From assembly GCF_003003775.1 (NCBI RefSeq), contig NZ_PVWJ01000022.1:1-48850 (forward strand): a stretch of DNA of 48,850 nt. The letters are read 5' to 3'. Positions 26,319 to 36,234 of this stretch are shown piece by piece. The notes below the pieces were generated by a model. The model did no database searches. It was not told the origin of the DNA and saw only the letters and a list, made by a program, of their open reading frames with translations. The stretch's first letter is position 1. Every line of letters begins with the position of its first letter. Source of the stretch: Merismopedia glauca CCAP 1448/3 (GTDB lineage Bacteria > Cyanobacteriota > Cyanobacteriia > Cyanobacteriales > CCAP-1448). The position numbers were made by a program, and so were the translations under genes.

Positions 26319-26417
26319 GAAATTATAAATTTGATTAACTAGTCAATTGAGGGGGTTTAGTTATTAGTTTAAATAATACCTTATGTCAGGAATTGTAACT
26401 TAATTTACCTAATCTGG

Positions 26418-26431
26418 TGTGGTAGACCACA
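26418..26431. promoter_or_regulatory. Short dyad TGTGGT-AG-ACCACA
   Basis: Six-base half-sites with a two-base centre lie 136 bases before the small lipoprotein gene. It could be an operator and no regulator is evident. Confidence 0.3.
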
Positions 26432-26566
26432 ATAATCACCAAGTTACCATGCTAAAATTGTGATGACTGCTAGAAAGGCTGAACCAAAATCTTGTGGTTA
26501 ACATTCTGGTAGTTCTAGTAAAATAGTCTAAACCACCAATAAACTTTAATTTGTTCTGAGGAGTGT

Positions 26567-26707
26567 ATGAAAAACTTAATTAATTCGACTCTATTGGTTG
26601 CCGTTGCCGTAAGTTTAGCCGCTACAATGAGCGCTTGCAACAATCAACCAGCTACAAGTCCTAGCCCCGCTACCAGCCCAGCTACTCCAGCCGCTAGCCC
26701 TAAATAA
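26567..26707 (+). CDS. Small lipoprotein with Pro/Ala/Ser-rich tail
   Basis: A 46-residue peptide: basic start MKNLINS, hydrophobic stretch LLVAVAVSLAATM and lipobox MSAC at residues 21-24, then NNQPATSPSPATSPATPAAS. The mature part would be only about 23 residues tethered by a lipidated cysteine. A clear ribosome-binding sequence GAGGAG lies a few bases before the ATG, which supports expression. Similar tiny SPA-rich lipoproteins are common in cyanobacteria without assigned function. It is an isolated gene between nagB and a decayed ORF. Confidence 0.75.
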   Translation: MKNLINSTLLVAVAVSLAATMSACNNQPATSPSPATSPATPAASPK

Positions 26708-27162
26708 GCTCTCGTCTTGACTAGTCTAAACTGAGTTAAAGACAAAACCTCCTCGCTCCTCACCACCCAAACCACCATTTTCCGGCATCTGGTTTAACCC
26801 CAAGCTAGTAATGCTATTACAGCAACTTGCTCATACTTCTTAGGGTTGTAAAGTTATGCTAGGACTGGTTTACAAGCAAATAACTTACAAAAAAGTATAA
26901 AATCTCAGCCCTAGATGGCACCTGCTAGAAGTGCAGCTATTGGCAGGTTTAACTACCTTATAAGTTTTATATCCCGAAATAACTCGACAACCGAAAGCAG
27001 TAGGGGAATCTAGCCTAATATTTCGAGATATAGAAGTGAATTGCCTACAATCAAGATTGTATTTGAGTAAGCCAGTAGCCCAACTACAATCCTGGCAGCA
27101 TGAAGATTGGCTAGATGAGACTTTTGTCAAAAACTACCCCCAGCACGATTAACCAAGTCAGA
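26708..27162. other. Spacer with a decayed ORF only
   Basis: Apart from the putative gene remnant at 26901-27152 I see no gene, clear terminator or structured element between the lipoprotein and the secreted protein. Confidence 0.6.
26901..27152 (+). pseudogene. Decayed protein-coding remnant with in-frame stop
   Basis: One frame reads WHLLEVQLLAGLTTL, a TAA at 26961, then VLYPEITRQPKAVGES and on through LYLSKPVAQLQSWQHED to FVKNYPQHD before its stop at 27150. Both sides of the TAA look like normal amphipathic protein sequence and no good start codon follows the TAA. I read it as the 3' part of a broken gene. The family is not recognised. Its end overlaps the longest possible start of the next gene, favouring that gene's later ATG. 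Confidence 0.35.
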
Positions 27163-27456
27163 ATGCAATTGACTTGTGTAAGCATCAGCTTGAGTACTTT
27201 AACCATAATCGCCTCACCAGCTTGGGGATTACCCCCACCGGAAGATACACCTGAAGAAATATTACGCACAGAGATTATTACGGAAGCGCGATCGCCATTT
27301 GATGGTAAACCCCTAACTGCGGCTGAATATGCTCTCTTAGAAGCCAGATTGCGAAGTAATCCTCCCAATACCCAGCTAAATCCCAAGGTAGAAGATTTAA
27401 TTTACCTGATTCGCCTCCGCAAATTATTCCGATCCATTGGCATCCCTATCAAATAG
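27163..27456 (+). CDS. Conserved cyanobacterial secreted protein
   Basis: A 97-residue protein with a signal peptide (MQLTCVSISLSTLTIIASPA, cleavage near AWG) followed by LPPPEDTPEEILRTEIITEA, RSPFDGKPLTAAEYALLEA and a C-terminal helix ending LFRSIGIPIK. The block LPPPEDxPEExLRTEIITEARSPxDG is familiar from uncharacterised cyanobacterial proteins. The function is unknown, probably periplasmic or luminal. I choose the ATG at 27163 because it puts the hydrophobic segment at the N-terminus. A longer frame from 27115 adds 16 residues that overlap the remnant upstream. Confidence 0.78.
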   Translation: MQLTCVSISLSTLTIIASPAWGLPPPEDTPEEILRTEIITEARSPFDGKPLTAAEYALLEARLRSNPPNTQLNPKVEDLIYLIRLRKLFRSIGIPIK

Positions 27457-27484
27457 AAATCATATAGGGGATTGGGCATGGGGC

Positions 27485-27577
27485 ATGGGGATGAGTTTGC
27501 TTGTTATCTTCTCGTAAAGCGATATTCCCCATCAAGCAACTAAACTTAGTTTACTTCTGACTTCTGACTTCTGACTT
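27485..27577. repeat. Short tandem repeats (GGGCATG-type and CTTCTGA)
   Basis: GGGCATGGGGCATGGGG at about 27475-27491 and three CTTCTGA-type heptamers at about 27555-27577 lie in the spacer before the cation ATPase. Both repeat types recur elsewhere in the window. Confidence 0.65.
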
Positions 27578-27639
27578 CCTTGTAGTGTTTCTTTTTGTCT
27601 TAAAGTCCTATGATCGAAACTTGTAGGTATTAGAGCAAA

Positions 27640-30474
27640 TTGACCGTGACTTCAGCCATCAATTCCACTCCTCTACCAGCTTCAGCGACAGACTGGCATA
27701 CTCTGGAAGTTGAGAATAGCTTAGAGCTACTGAACAGCCATGCAGAAACTGGTTTATCGACTTCAGATGCCGACCAGCGCCTGCAAGTTTATGGGACTAA
27801 CGAACTTCAAGAAACCGCAGGTCGCAGCCCTTGGCAAATCCTCTTAGATCAGTTTACCAACATCATGTTAGTGATGTTGATTGCTGTCGCCATCATCTCA
27901 GGAATTTTAGATGTGGTGAAATTACAGCAAGCAGGTGGTGTCACCGAAGGAGAAATTCCCTTTAAAGATACGATCGCGATTTTGGCGATTGTGGTTCTCA
28001 ATGGTGTTTTGGGCTATCTACAAGAAAGTAGAGCCGAAAAAGCCCTAGCCGCCCTCAAACGTATGGCTTCCCCTAAAGTCAGGGTACTTAGGGATAGCAA
28101 ACAGATGGACATCGCGGCGAAAGATGTGGTTCCTGGAGACATCATCCTTTTGGAAGCAGGGGTTCAAGTTGCCGCCGACGGTAGACTTTTAGAAGAATCC
28201 AGTTTACAAATTCGGGAATCAGCCTTAACTGGAGAAGCCCACGCTGTTAACAAACAAGCCAAGATCGCCCTACCAGAAGATACCCCCTTGGGCGATCGCC
28301 TTAACATGGTGTTTCAGGGGACAGAAGTAGTCTTGGGGAGAGGGAAGGTTCTAGTTACCGGAACTGGAATGCAGACGGAACTGGGGCGCATCGCCGCCAT
28401 GCTGCAAGCCGTAGAGAGCGAACCCACCCCCTTGCAACAAAGGATGACTCAACTAGGTAACATTTTAGTTAGTGGTTCCTTGGTGCTAGTTGCTATAGTG
28501 ATTCTGGTTGGATTAATCCAAAGTGGGTGGAATTGGGCAAATTTTGTTCAATTAGTTGAAGTATCGCTGAGTATGGCGGTAGCGGTAGTTCCTGAAGGCT
28601 TACCAGCCGTAATTACAGTTACCCTAGCCTTGGGAACCCAAAGGATGGTGAGGCGTAATGCCCTCATTCGGAGACTTCCTGCGGTAGAAACTTTGGGTAG
28701 CGTGACCAATATTTGTTCTGACAAAACCGGAACTCTGACCCAAAATAAGATGGTAGTGCAATGGGTAGATACCCTAGAACACAAATACAGTATTACTGGG
28801 GAAGGATACGAACCCACAGGCGAGTTTATGAATGCAGGTCAAAAAATAGACCCTCAATCTAACTCCCAAGTCAAAACCTTGATGTTTGGTTCCGTTCTCT
28901 GTAACGATGCCATCTTGCAATATGAAGATGGACAATGGCAAGTTTTAGGAGATCCGACAGAAGGAGCTTTATTAGCTTTAGCAGGAAAAGCTGGTTTAGA
29001 GCAATCGTCTCTAACCAAGCAAATCCCCAGAGTCGCAGAATTTCCCTTTTCTTCGGAACGCAAGCGGATGAGCGTTATCTGTCAGCAGTCAGACCCTAAT
29101 AATGACGGAAAACTAGAAAATTACGTCATGTTTACCAAAGGATCTCCGGAAATCATCTTGGAGCGCTGTCAGGAGATTCATTTGGGAGAAGGGCTAGAAC
29201 CATTAACTCCACAGTTGCGCGCTCAAATTTTAGAGCGAAACAACGAAATGGCAGGACGGGGGTTGCGAGTTTTGGGCTTTGCTTGCAATTATTTGGCAGA
29301 AATACCCAATGAAGGGACAGAAGAAACTACAGAGCAAGATCTAATTTGGCTAGGACTAGTAGGAATGCTAGATGCGCCCCGCCCAGAAGTTAGAGATGCT
29401 GTGGCTAAATGCCGTAAAGCGGGGATTCGTCCGATGATGATTACAGGAGATCACCAGCTTACAGCCCAAGCGATCGCTCAAGATTTAGGGATTGCAAGTG
29501 CAGGCGATCGCGTTTTGACTGGGCGAGAAATTTCTAAACTGAGCCAAACAGAATTGGAAGTTCTAGTCAATGAAGTTAATATTTATGCCCGTGTGGCTCC
29601 AGAACACAAATTAAGAATTGTCCAAGCCCTGCAAAAGCAAGGTAAATTTGTGGCGATGACAGGAGATGGGGTAAATGACGCTCCGGCTCTGAAACAAGCT
29701 GATATTGGGATTGCGATGGGGATTACTGGTACAGATGTCAGTAAAGAAGCTAGTGACATGGTGCTACTAGATGATAACTTCGCCACCATCGTCGCGGCGA
29801 CGGAAGAAGGGCGGGTAGTGTATACCAACATCCGTCGCTTCATCAAATACATTTTGGGTAGCAACATTGGGGAAGTTCTCACCATTGCGGCGGCTCCAAT
29901 TATGAATTTGGGAGGCATACCGCTTTCGCCATTACAAATTCTCTGGATGAATCTCGTTACCGATGGTTTACCAGCCCTAGCTCTGGCGATGGAACCACCT
30001 GAGCCAGACGTGATGGAACGCCCGCCGTTTAACCCTAAAGAAAGCATTTTTGCTAGGGGTTTGGGCGCTTATATGGTGCGAATTGGGATTGTGTTTGCAA
30101 TTATTTCGATTGCGTTGATGTGGTGGGCTTACAATTGGACTCAGGCTCCTGGTTACACTGGCGATCGCGATGCTTGGAAAACAATGGTATTTACTACCCT
30201 TTGTATCGCTCAGATGGGTCATGCTTTGGCAATTCGTTCTAACTCTCGGTTATTTATTGAGTTAAATCCTTTTACTAATCCTTTCTTATTAGGTGCAGTG
30301 ATTGTGACTACAGCTTTACAGCTTTTATTAATCTATGTTGCTCCCTTACGACATTTCTTTGATACCCACTGGCTCAGTTTGGAAGAACTGGGTATTTGTA
30401 TAGGATTTAGCGCTTTAATGTTCGTCTGGGTGGAATTGGAAAAACTGTTTTTCCGCTTTTATCGTCGTTCTTAA
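27640..30474 (+). CDS. P2-type cation-transporting ATPase (PacL/PMA1 type, probably Ca2+)
   Basis: A 944-residue P-type ATPase of the plasma membrane. It begins with a cation-ATPase N domain ([19 protein letters not shown]). The actuator-domain loop reads LTGEA where TGES is usual. The phosphorylation motif [10 protein letters not shown] has Asp at residue 361. The hinge TGDGVNDAP is near 675, and about ten membrane segments are present. M4 contains PEGLPA and M6 contains [12 protein letters not shown], ion-site residues typical of SERCA/PMR1-like Ca2+ pumps, so calcium is the likely substrate. Related Na+ or Mn2+ pumps share these motifs. The start is uncertain: TTG at 27640 or GTG at 27646. 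It converges on the giant kinase gene. Confidence 0.93.
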   Translation: MTVTSAINSTPLPASATDWHTLEVENSLELLNSHAETGLSTSDADQRLQVYGTNELQETAGRSPWQILLDQFTNIMLVMLIAVAIISGILDVVKLQQAGGVTEGEIPFKDTIAILAIVVLNGVLGYLQESRAEKALAALKRMASPKVRVLRDSKQMDIAAKDVVPGDIILLEAGVQVAADGRLLEESSLQIRESALTGEAHAVNKQAKIALPEDTPLGDRLNMVFQGTEVVLGRGKVLVTGTGMQTELGRIAAMLQAVESEPTPLQQRMTQLGNILVSGSLVLVAIVILVGLIQSGWNWANFVQLVEVSLSMAVAVVPEGLPAVITVTLALGTQRMVRRNALIRRLPAVETLGSVTNICSDKTGTLTQNKMVVQWVDTLEHKYSITGEGYEPTGEFMNAGQKIDPQSNSQVKTLMFGSVLCNDAILQYEDGQWQVLGDPTEGALLALAGKAGLEQSSLTKQIPRVAEFPFSSERKRMSVICQQSDPNNDGKLENYVMFTKGSPEIILERCQEIHLGEGLEPLTPQLRAQILERNNEMAGRGLRVLGFACNYLAEIPNEGTEETTEQDLIWLGLVGMLDAPRPEVRDAVAKCRKAGIRPMMITGDHQLTAQAIAQDLGIASAGDRVLTGREISKLSQTELEVLVNEVNIYARVAPEHKLRIVQALQKQGKFVAMTGDGVNDAPALKQADIGIAMGITGTDVSKEASDMVLLDDNFATIVAATEEGRVVYTNIRRFIKYILGSNIGEVLTIAAAPIMNLGGIPLSPLQILWMNLVTDGLPALALAMEPPEPDVMERPPFNPKESIFARGLGAYMVRIGIVFAIISIALMWWAYNWTQAPGYTGDRDAWKTMVFTTLCIAQMGHALAIRSNSRLFIELNPFTNPFLLGAVIVTTALQLLLIYVAPLRHFFDTHWLSLEELGICIGFSALMFVWVELEKLFFRFYRRS

Positions 30475-30489
30475 CGGTTCTAGAATCTA

Positions 30490-30550
30490 ATACCAATTCT
30501 TGAAATTAGAGACGTTGCAATGCAACGTCTCTACACACCAATTATGTAGC
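30490..30550. repeat. Dispersed repeat, copy 2, with 12-bp palindrome
   Basis: It shares both ends with 2081-2161 (ATACCAATTCTTGAAA and GTCTCTACACACCAATTATG). Its core is a perfect inverted repeat AGAGACGTTGCA/TGCAACGTCTCT (30508-30532). It fills the 56-base gap between two convergent genes and runs into the 3' end of the minus-strand gene. Confidence 0.75.
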
Positions 30551-33500
30551 GATCGCGTCCTTGTTTTTTGGCTTCATAGAGTGCTGCATCAGCGATTCCA
30601 ATTAAGTCTGGTGGTGATGAATCTAGAGAGGGAATCATGCTAGATACTCCCAAACTCAAAGTCACATAATCGCTGACTTGAGATTTAGCGTGAAGTATTT
30701 TCAGGTTTTGAACTTCTTTTTGCAAGGCTTGAGCTACAATTATCGCGCCTTGAGCTTCAGTATTGGGGAGAATTACGACAAATTCTTCTCCTCCATAACG
30801 AGCAACTAAATCTGCTGGGCGTTTGACAGCACGTTTCATGGCTTGAGCTACCTGCTGCAAGCAATTATCTCCGTTTTGATGTCCATAGTAATCGTTGTAG
30901 AGTTTAAAAAAGTCTACATCGCCTAAAATTAACGATAAGGTTTGTTGCTCTCTTTGCGATCGCTTCCATTCTTGGGCTAAAAATTCATCGAAGCGGCGGC
31001 GATTAGCTACTTGGGTCAGACCATCTAAGCTAGCTATACGAGATAGTTCTTGATTAGCTTTTTCGAGTTCTGAGGTGCGTTCTGCCACTTTTTCGGCTAA
31101 GGTATGGGCATATTCTGCTTGTTCGGCATATAGACGGGCATTTTCTAAAGAAATAGCAGCTTGAGAACACAAAAGATTCACCATCGCTAATCTTTCGGCA
31201 GTAAAAGTGCCTGTAGTCAGATTATTTTCTAGATAGACGATACTAGTGAGTTTCCCTTGATGAATTAAGGGCGTACATAGAATTGACTTAGGTTTATATT
31301 TGAGAATGTACTCATCGCGAGTGAATTTACCTTCATCACTAGCATTGTTTAAAACTACGCTCTCGTGAGTCCGATTGACGTAATTTAATATTGTCAGGGG
31401 TAAAGATGAGGAGGAAACGGGCGATCGCACTTCGACAGATGTTTGATTCCAAAGTTGACTTTGCCGATCGCTCACTGCATCTACAGCTTCTATGAATAAG
31501 CGATCGCCATCTCTACTAATTAAACAGCCTACTCGCGCTCCTGCATTTTCGATGATAATTTTCATCAGTTTTTTTAACAGGCTATCCAACACAATTTCAC
31601 TAGAAATTGCTTGAGAAGCTTTAAGCACTGTGTCTAAATCTAAAGCTGCACTAGAGTGACTATCTGTAATCTTGATTAGAGGTTTTCTAGTAGTTTGAGA
31701 GTCAGTGGCTACAGAAGTCGCAATTAGTTGAGCATATTTCTGCTTCAAATCGGCAACTTTGGCTGTGGCTCCCCATTTTAAATAGCCATAATAAGACTCT
31801 TGGAAATAAGCTTGAGCAATTAAATCTTTACCTTGAGCCAGATAGAACTTAGTAGCCAGTTCGTAAGCTAAAGCTTCATCATTTAGATATTCGTTTTCTT
31901 TCGCTAAAGTAATAGCGCGATCGTAGTAATTCATCGCCTTTAGTTCTTGTTTTAAAACTCGACATCGTTCTGCTTCTACTAAATAAAACTTATGCAGATG
32001 ATTAGCTGGGGCATAATCCGCCCAAAGTTTAATTTTTTGCTGATTCTCATCGACTTGAGCTAATAATAAATCTTGTTCTCGCTGTTCAGTTTCGGAATAA
32101 ACAGCTAACTTAATTAAAGAATTATAAAAATAGAACTGAACCGAAAGTAGAGAACCTATCCCTCCACTGACATAATCTGCTGCTGTAGTTATCTGCTCAA
32201 ATGCCAATTTGAATTCACCAAATAAATAACTAAGAATACTTTTTTGTAAATTGATAATATAAATAGAACTTCTATTATTTACCTCGTGATGGATCGGTAG
32301 CATTTTTTCTTCATCATAAGCTGTACCAACTAAACAACAGGGATTTTCTGTTTGACCAATCAAGTTTAAAATTGCTTGATGATAAATTTCAATGAAGTCT
32401 CGATCTGCCTCTTGTTTTAATTGACACATCATCTGACTGTAAACCGTAAACTCTATATCTAATGTTTTTAGTTCGCGACCAATAAAATATGCGTGTAAAG
32501 CGTACATACTAGCACCATGAGCCGCATATTCTATATCTCCTGTTTCTAGACCAATTTGATAAGCCTCTACTGAAAGATTTATGGTTTTCTTAATAGGTTC
32601 TTTAAAATGTTTGACAAAACCATTAACTACGTGAAAAGTTTTGGCTTTAACTTCCGTACTTTCTATTTGAGCTAACAAATTTAATGCCAACTCCCCAAAC
32701 TTATAACCGTAATCTATCTCATCAAAAATTCCACACAAAATTAATCCATAATGAGCATAAGCAGGAGCAGAAAGTGGAGTATTACCATATTTTAAAGATA
32801 GATTAACTTGGGCAAATATAAATAGCGGCATCATTTCAGGACAAGCAAAATAAGTAGCACTAATTGTACTAGAAATGATTTGCATGGCGGCTAGTTTTTC
32901 AGGAGCGGTCATAATTGGCAAATCAATTAATTCTGCAACTGTCCTTGCTCCTAATTTCTGTTTAGTACGATGCAGTTCTAATCCGATTTCTTCTAAAGAA
33001 GGCTGCTCTGGGAAATAAACATCTAGAGATTTTAAAACCAATATCGCTGTTTTTACTGCTTCTAAGGGTTGATTTTGACCTATGTGAACCTTAATAATAA
33101 CTTGATAAACTCGAATTTTATCTAATACAGTTTTAGCTTGTTGTAACACTACTTTGGCTAGTAGTTGCATTTGGTCTATATCGCTATTGATATACGCTGA
33201 TTCTACTGCTTCTATATGGAGTTTTAAAGTGAGATTATATTGACTTTTCCAGCAATCTGGAGCTAAAAGTTCAATCCCTGTATTTAAGTAAACTAAAGCA
33301 GATTCATGAGCCACAGATATTTTCGCTTTTTGACCAGCAAGGAGATTCAATTGAGCAAATTTTTCTCGTTCTGAGGGATTAGTAACTAATTCTATGCCCA
33401 CATTTATTTGATTGATAATATCAAAAATTTTTTCGTCTAGCTCTTCAGATTGAATATGTTGTAGTAAAAGTTTTCCTATTTGGAGATGTAGGGCTTTTTT

Positions 33501-35666
33501 TTGAGTTTCTGGAATTAGAGAATATGCGGCTTGCTGAATGCGATCGTGAATAAATTTACCGGAAAGTTGACTAGGATTTAACGATTTCAAGTTTTGTTTT
33601 TCATAAGCTTCTTTGGTAGAGGATTTATGAGTTCTAACTTCCATCAAAGCAGCCTTACCGCTTAAACAAAAAATTAGCTCTTCATTAATTGCTGGACGCA
33701 GATGTTCGGCAATATCCTGATGATGATTGTAATTGATAATAGCTAAAGTTTTGAAATCAAATTTATTGCCAATACAAGCCGCTAAATGTAAGAGCTTTTG
33801 TGTCTCTTTTGGCAAATTTTTGATTTTCTGAGCCATAAATTCAACGACATTATCAGTAATATCTTGACGATGAATTTTCTCCAGGCTCCAGCGCCAGTTG
33901 AGTTCAATAATTCGGTTGGTAAAAGGAGATTTAAGCGCATGAAAACTGACTAGTTTCTCTCTATACAGAGATTTAAGAAACTCATTTATGAAAAAAGGAT
34001 TGCCCTGAGTTTTGGTGTATACTAACTCTGCTAGGGGTTTGGTTTTATAAGTTTTACACTTAAGAGTATCAGCAATTAATTGATTGACATGAGTCAAATT
34101 TAAAGGATGAATAGGGATATAATTAACTGGTTTGCCCATTTCTTGAATAGCTGATAGTGAAACCATTAAAGGATGTACTGGAGTCACTTCATTTTCTCTA
34201 TATGCGCCCATCAAAAACAAGAATTTAGCCTCTGGATCTTGCATAATGGATTGCATCAACTTCAAGGTAGCAGAGTCTGTCCAATGTAGGTCGTCGAGGA
34301 AAATAACTAAAGGCTGATTTGGTTGACAAAAGACTTTAATAAACTTTTGGAATAATATTTTAAATCGATTTTGTGACTCATTAGGCGCTAAATCTAAAAC
34401 AGGTGGTTGTTTACCGATGATTAGTTCAACTTCGGGAATCACATTAATAATAACTTGTCCGCTTGTCCCCAGTGCATCTAGCAGTTGTTTCCGCCATTTT
34501 TGGAGTTTATCTTCGGTTTCTGTAAGTAGTTGTTGTACTAGTTCTTTAAAAGCAGCTACTACAGCACCGTAGGGAATACCGCGTTGTAATTGATCGAATT
34601 TTCCAGAAATGAAATAACTGTTTTTTTGAGTTATAGCTTCATAAATTTCTGCCACCAAAGCTGATTTACCAACACCAGAATAACCATAAATTAGCATTAA
34701 TTCGATATTTCCTTGGCTGACTCGTTCAAATGCAGCCAGCATTTTTTTTAGTTCTGTATCCCTACCATAAAGTTTTTTAGTAATCTGAAATTTATCAGAA
34801 ACATCATTTTCCCCTAGAAAAAATAATTCTACTTTTCCATTATTTTTGAGTTGAGTCAAACACTTTTGTAAATCGGCTTTAATTCCATACGCATTTTGGT
34901 ATCTAGATTCGGGATTTTTGGCTAACAATTTCATGGCGATCGCTGATATCGTTCTAGGTATACCAGGATTGATTTGAGATAGCAGTACTGGTTGTCTAGC
35001 TACATGGCTATGCAGCATTTCTATCGGTTCATCAGTTTGAAAAGGTAGTTGTTTGGTGAGCAATTCATAAAATGTAATTCCCAGAGAATAAAAATCTGTG
35101 CGATGATCGATCGCGCGATTCATTCTGCCAGTTTGTTCGGGAGAAATATAAGCTAATGTTCCTTCAACAATATCGGGATTGGTTAACAAAGGAGAATCCG
35201 CCGATAAGATTGTAGAAATACCAAAGTCAATGATTTTTAATTGTCCGGTTTGCTCGTTAAAAACAATGTTAGAAGGATTAATATCTTTATGGATTATGTT
35301 ATGTTGATGAATTTCTCCTAAAATATCAGTAATTTGAATTGCTATTTTTAAGAACTCGGCGACAGACAACTGGCGTTTTTTCAGTAAAATATCTAAAGAC
35401 TCACCACCAAAATCCTCAAAAACGATCGCCATACTATTGCGATATTTCTGCAATTCATAAGCTTTGATAACCCCTTCTATATTTAAGCCGCAGAGGATTT
35501 GGTATTCTTGCTGATAGCGGTTAATTTCAGCAGGAGTCGGGTAGTCTTCTTTGAGCAATTTCAAGATAACTAATTGACCATTTTCCTGCCTAATACCTCG
35601 ATAGACTAGAGAATTATGACTTTCATAAATTTTGTCTAAAGTAGTAATATCAGATAGTTGAATCAT
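30531..35666 (-). CDS. Ser/Thr kinase - AAA ATPase - GAF - diguanylate cyclase fusion
   Basis: A 1711-residue cytoplasmic signalling protein. An N-terminal Hanks-type kinase has NIIHKDINPSNIVF (catalytic loop, near residue 125) and LKIIDFGIS. An AAA/STAND-like ATPase has Walker A YGYSGVGKS near 330 and LVIFLDDLHWTD. A long helical middle part follows, as in cyanobacterial multidomain kinases. A GAF domain lies at about 1360-1540, a coiled coil links onward, and a GGDEF domain has the active-site variant RYGGEEF near 1620, predicting c-di-GMP synthesis. Homologues usually end in a histidine kinase, so the cyclase output is notable. ATG at 35666 is preferred over TTG at 35678. The last codons lie inside a dispersed repeat. 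Confidence 0.93.
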   Translation of the reverse strand: MIQLSDITTLDKIYESHNSLVYRGIRQENGQLVILKLLKEDYPTPAEINRYQQEYQILCGLNIEGVIKAYELQKYRNSMAIVFEDFGGESLDILLKKRQLSVAEFLKIAIQITDILGEIHQHNIIHKDINPSNIVFNEQTGQLKIIDFGISTILSADSPLLTNPDIVEGTLAYISPEQTGRMNRAIDHRTDFYSLGITFYELLTKQLPFQTDEPIEMLHSHVARQPVLLSQINPGIPRTISAIAMKLLAKNPESRYQNAYGIKADLQKCLTQLKNNGKVELFFLGENDVSDKFQITKKLYGRDTELKKMLAAFERVSQGNIELMLIYGYSGVGKSALVAEIYEAITQKNSYFISGKFDQLQRGIPYGAVVAAFKELVQQLLTETEDKLQKWRKQLLDALGTSGQVIINVIPEVELIIGKQPPVLDLAPNESQNRFKILFQKFIKVFCQPNQPLVIFLDDLHWTDSATLKLMQSIMQDPEAKFLFLMGAYRENEVTPVHPLMVSLSAIQEMGKPVNYIPIHPLNLTHVNQLIADTLKCKTYKTKPLAELVYTKTQGNPFFINEFLKSLYREKLVSFHALKSPFTNRIIELNWRWSLEKIHRQDITDNVVEFMAQKIKNLPKETQKLLHLAACIGNKFDFKTLAIINYNHHQDIAEHLRPAINEELIFCLSGKAALMEVRTHKSSTKEAYEKQNLKSLNPSQLSGKFIHDRIQQAAYSLIPETQKKALHLQIGKLLLQHIQSEELDEKIFDIINQINVGIELVTNPSEREKFAQLNLLAGQKAKISVAHESALVYLNTGIELLAPDCWKSQYNLTLKLHIEAVESAYINSDIDQMQLLAKVVLQQAKTVLDKIRVYQVIIKVHIGQNQPLEAVKTAILVLKSLDVYFPEQPSLEEIGLELHRTKQKLGARTVAELIDLPIMTAPEKLAAMQIISSTISATYFACPEMMPLFIFAQVNLSLKYGNTPLSAPAYAHYGLILCGIFDEIDYGYKFGELALNLLAQIESTEVKAKTFHVVNGFVKHFKEPIKKTINLSVEAYQIGLETGDIEYAAHGASMYALHAYFIGRELKTLDIEFTVYSQMMCQLKQEADRDFIEIYHQAILNLIGQTENPCCLVGTAYDEEKMLPIHHEVNNRSSIYIINLQKSILSYLFGEFKLAFEQITTAADYVSGGIGSLLSVQFYFYNSLIKLAVYSETEQREQDLLLAQVDENQQKIKLWADYAPANHLHKFYLVEAERCRVLKQELKAMNYYDRAITLAKENEYLNDEALAYELATKFYLAQGKDLIAQAYFQESYYGYLKWGATAKVADLKQKYAQLIATSVATDSQTTRKPLIKITDSHSSAALDLDTVLKASQAISSEIVLDSLLKKLMKIIIENAGARVGCLISRDGDRLFIEAVDAVSDRQSQLWNQTSVEVRSPVSSSSLPLTILNYVNRTHESVVLNNASDEGKFTRDEYILKYKPKSILCTPLIHQGKLTSIVYLENNLTTGTFTAERLAMVNLLCSQAAISLENARLYAEQAEYAHTLAEKVAERTSELEKANQELSRIASLDGLTQVANRRRFDEFLAQEWKRSQREQQTLSLILGDVDFFKLYNDYYGHQNGDNCLQQVAQAMKRAVKRPADLVARYGGEEFVVILPNTEAQGAIIVAQALQKEVQNLKILHAKSQVSDYVTLSLGVSSMIPSLDSSPPDLIGIADAALYEAKKQGRDRYIIGV

Positions 35667-36234
35667 GAATTTAATCAATAAATATAGTATTTAATACTGA
35701 AGTTAGTTTACATCTTGCCGTTAAAAAAATGTGGTGAAGAGTTAATGAAATTAGATGAGACATATATAGCGCTACGCGCAAGTCAAAAGTCAAAAGTTTA
35801 CGGTTCATAGTTTTCAGCGCAAAACACAATGTCCTAACCTAAATGCGTAGTGCTATATACAGGAAACAACTCTGCCTTACTATGCATTTTTGGGGTTTTT
35901 CAGCGAAAATTTCCCTGCAATCCTAGCGATTCTGGTAATGTATATTCCCAGTGTCAAAGTAATTAACCAAGGCTTTTTGCTAAATAGTGTCAAAATTTAG
36001 CAAAGTGCTTGGTCAGGAATTTTGCCAAGCGATCGCATATTCTAAGTGTAAATACATATTTCCAGCTTTGGGAAAAAATGATACATTCCCCTACCTGATT
36101 GAGATTCCGCTTCTTTCTACCAGGTTTCCCAAAATTGATTGAACCTTTAAGTACGGCTCTAGGTCTAAACACTATGTAACAGCCAAGTAGCTGGTTGGGC
36201 ACATTGGCTAAATCAGAATTTGAGGTAATTAACC
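35667..36234. other. Divergent spacer with one MITE-like element
   Basis: The 568 bases between the kinase and the Spy-like gene hold a 97-bp inverted-repeat element at 35763-35859. The remainder probably contains promoters of both genes. No protein or RNA gene is recognised. Confidence 0.6.
35763..35859. repeat. 97-bp MITE-like element with TATATAGC ends
   Basis: The left end TATATAGCGCTACGC and right end GCGTAGTGCTATATA are inverted with one mismatch in 15. The interior has two AAAAGTC repeats and no ORF. The outermost TA could be the target duplication. Confidence 0.65.

Noticed and set aside
29583-30047. 154-codon minus-strand ORF opposite the cation ATPase
   Set aside because: It is an antisense shadow of a highly conserved P-type ATPase region.
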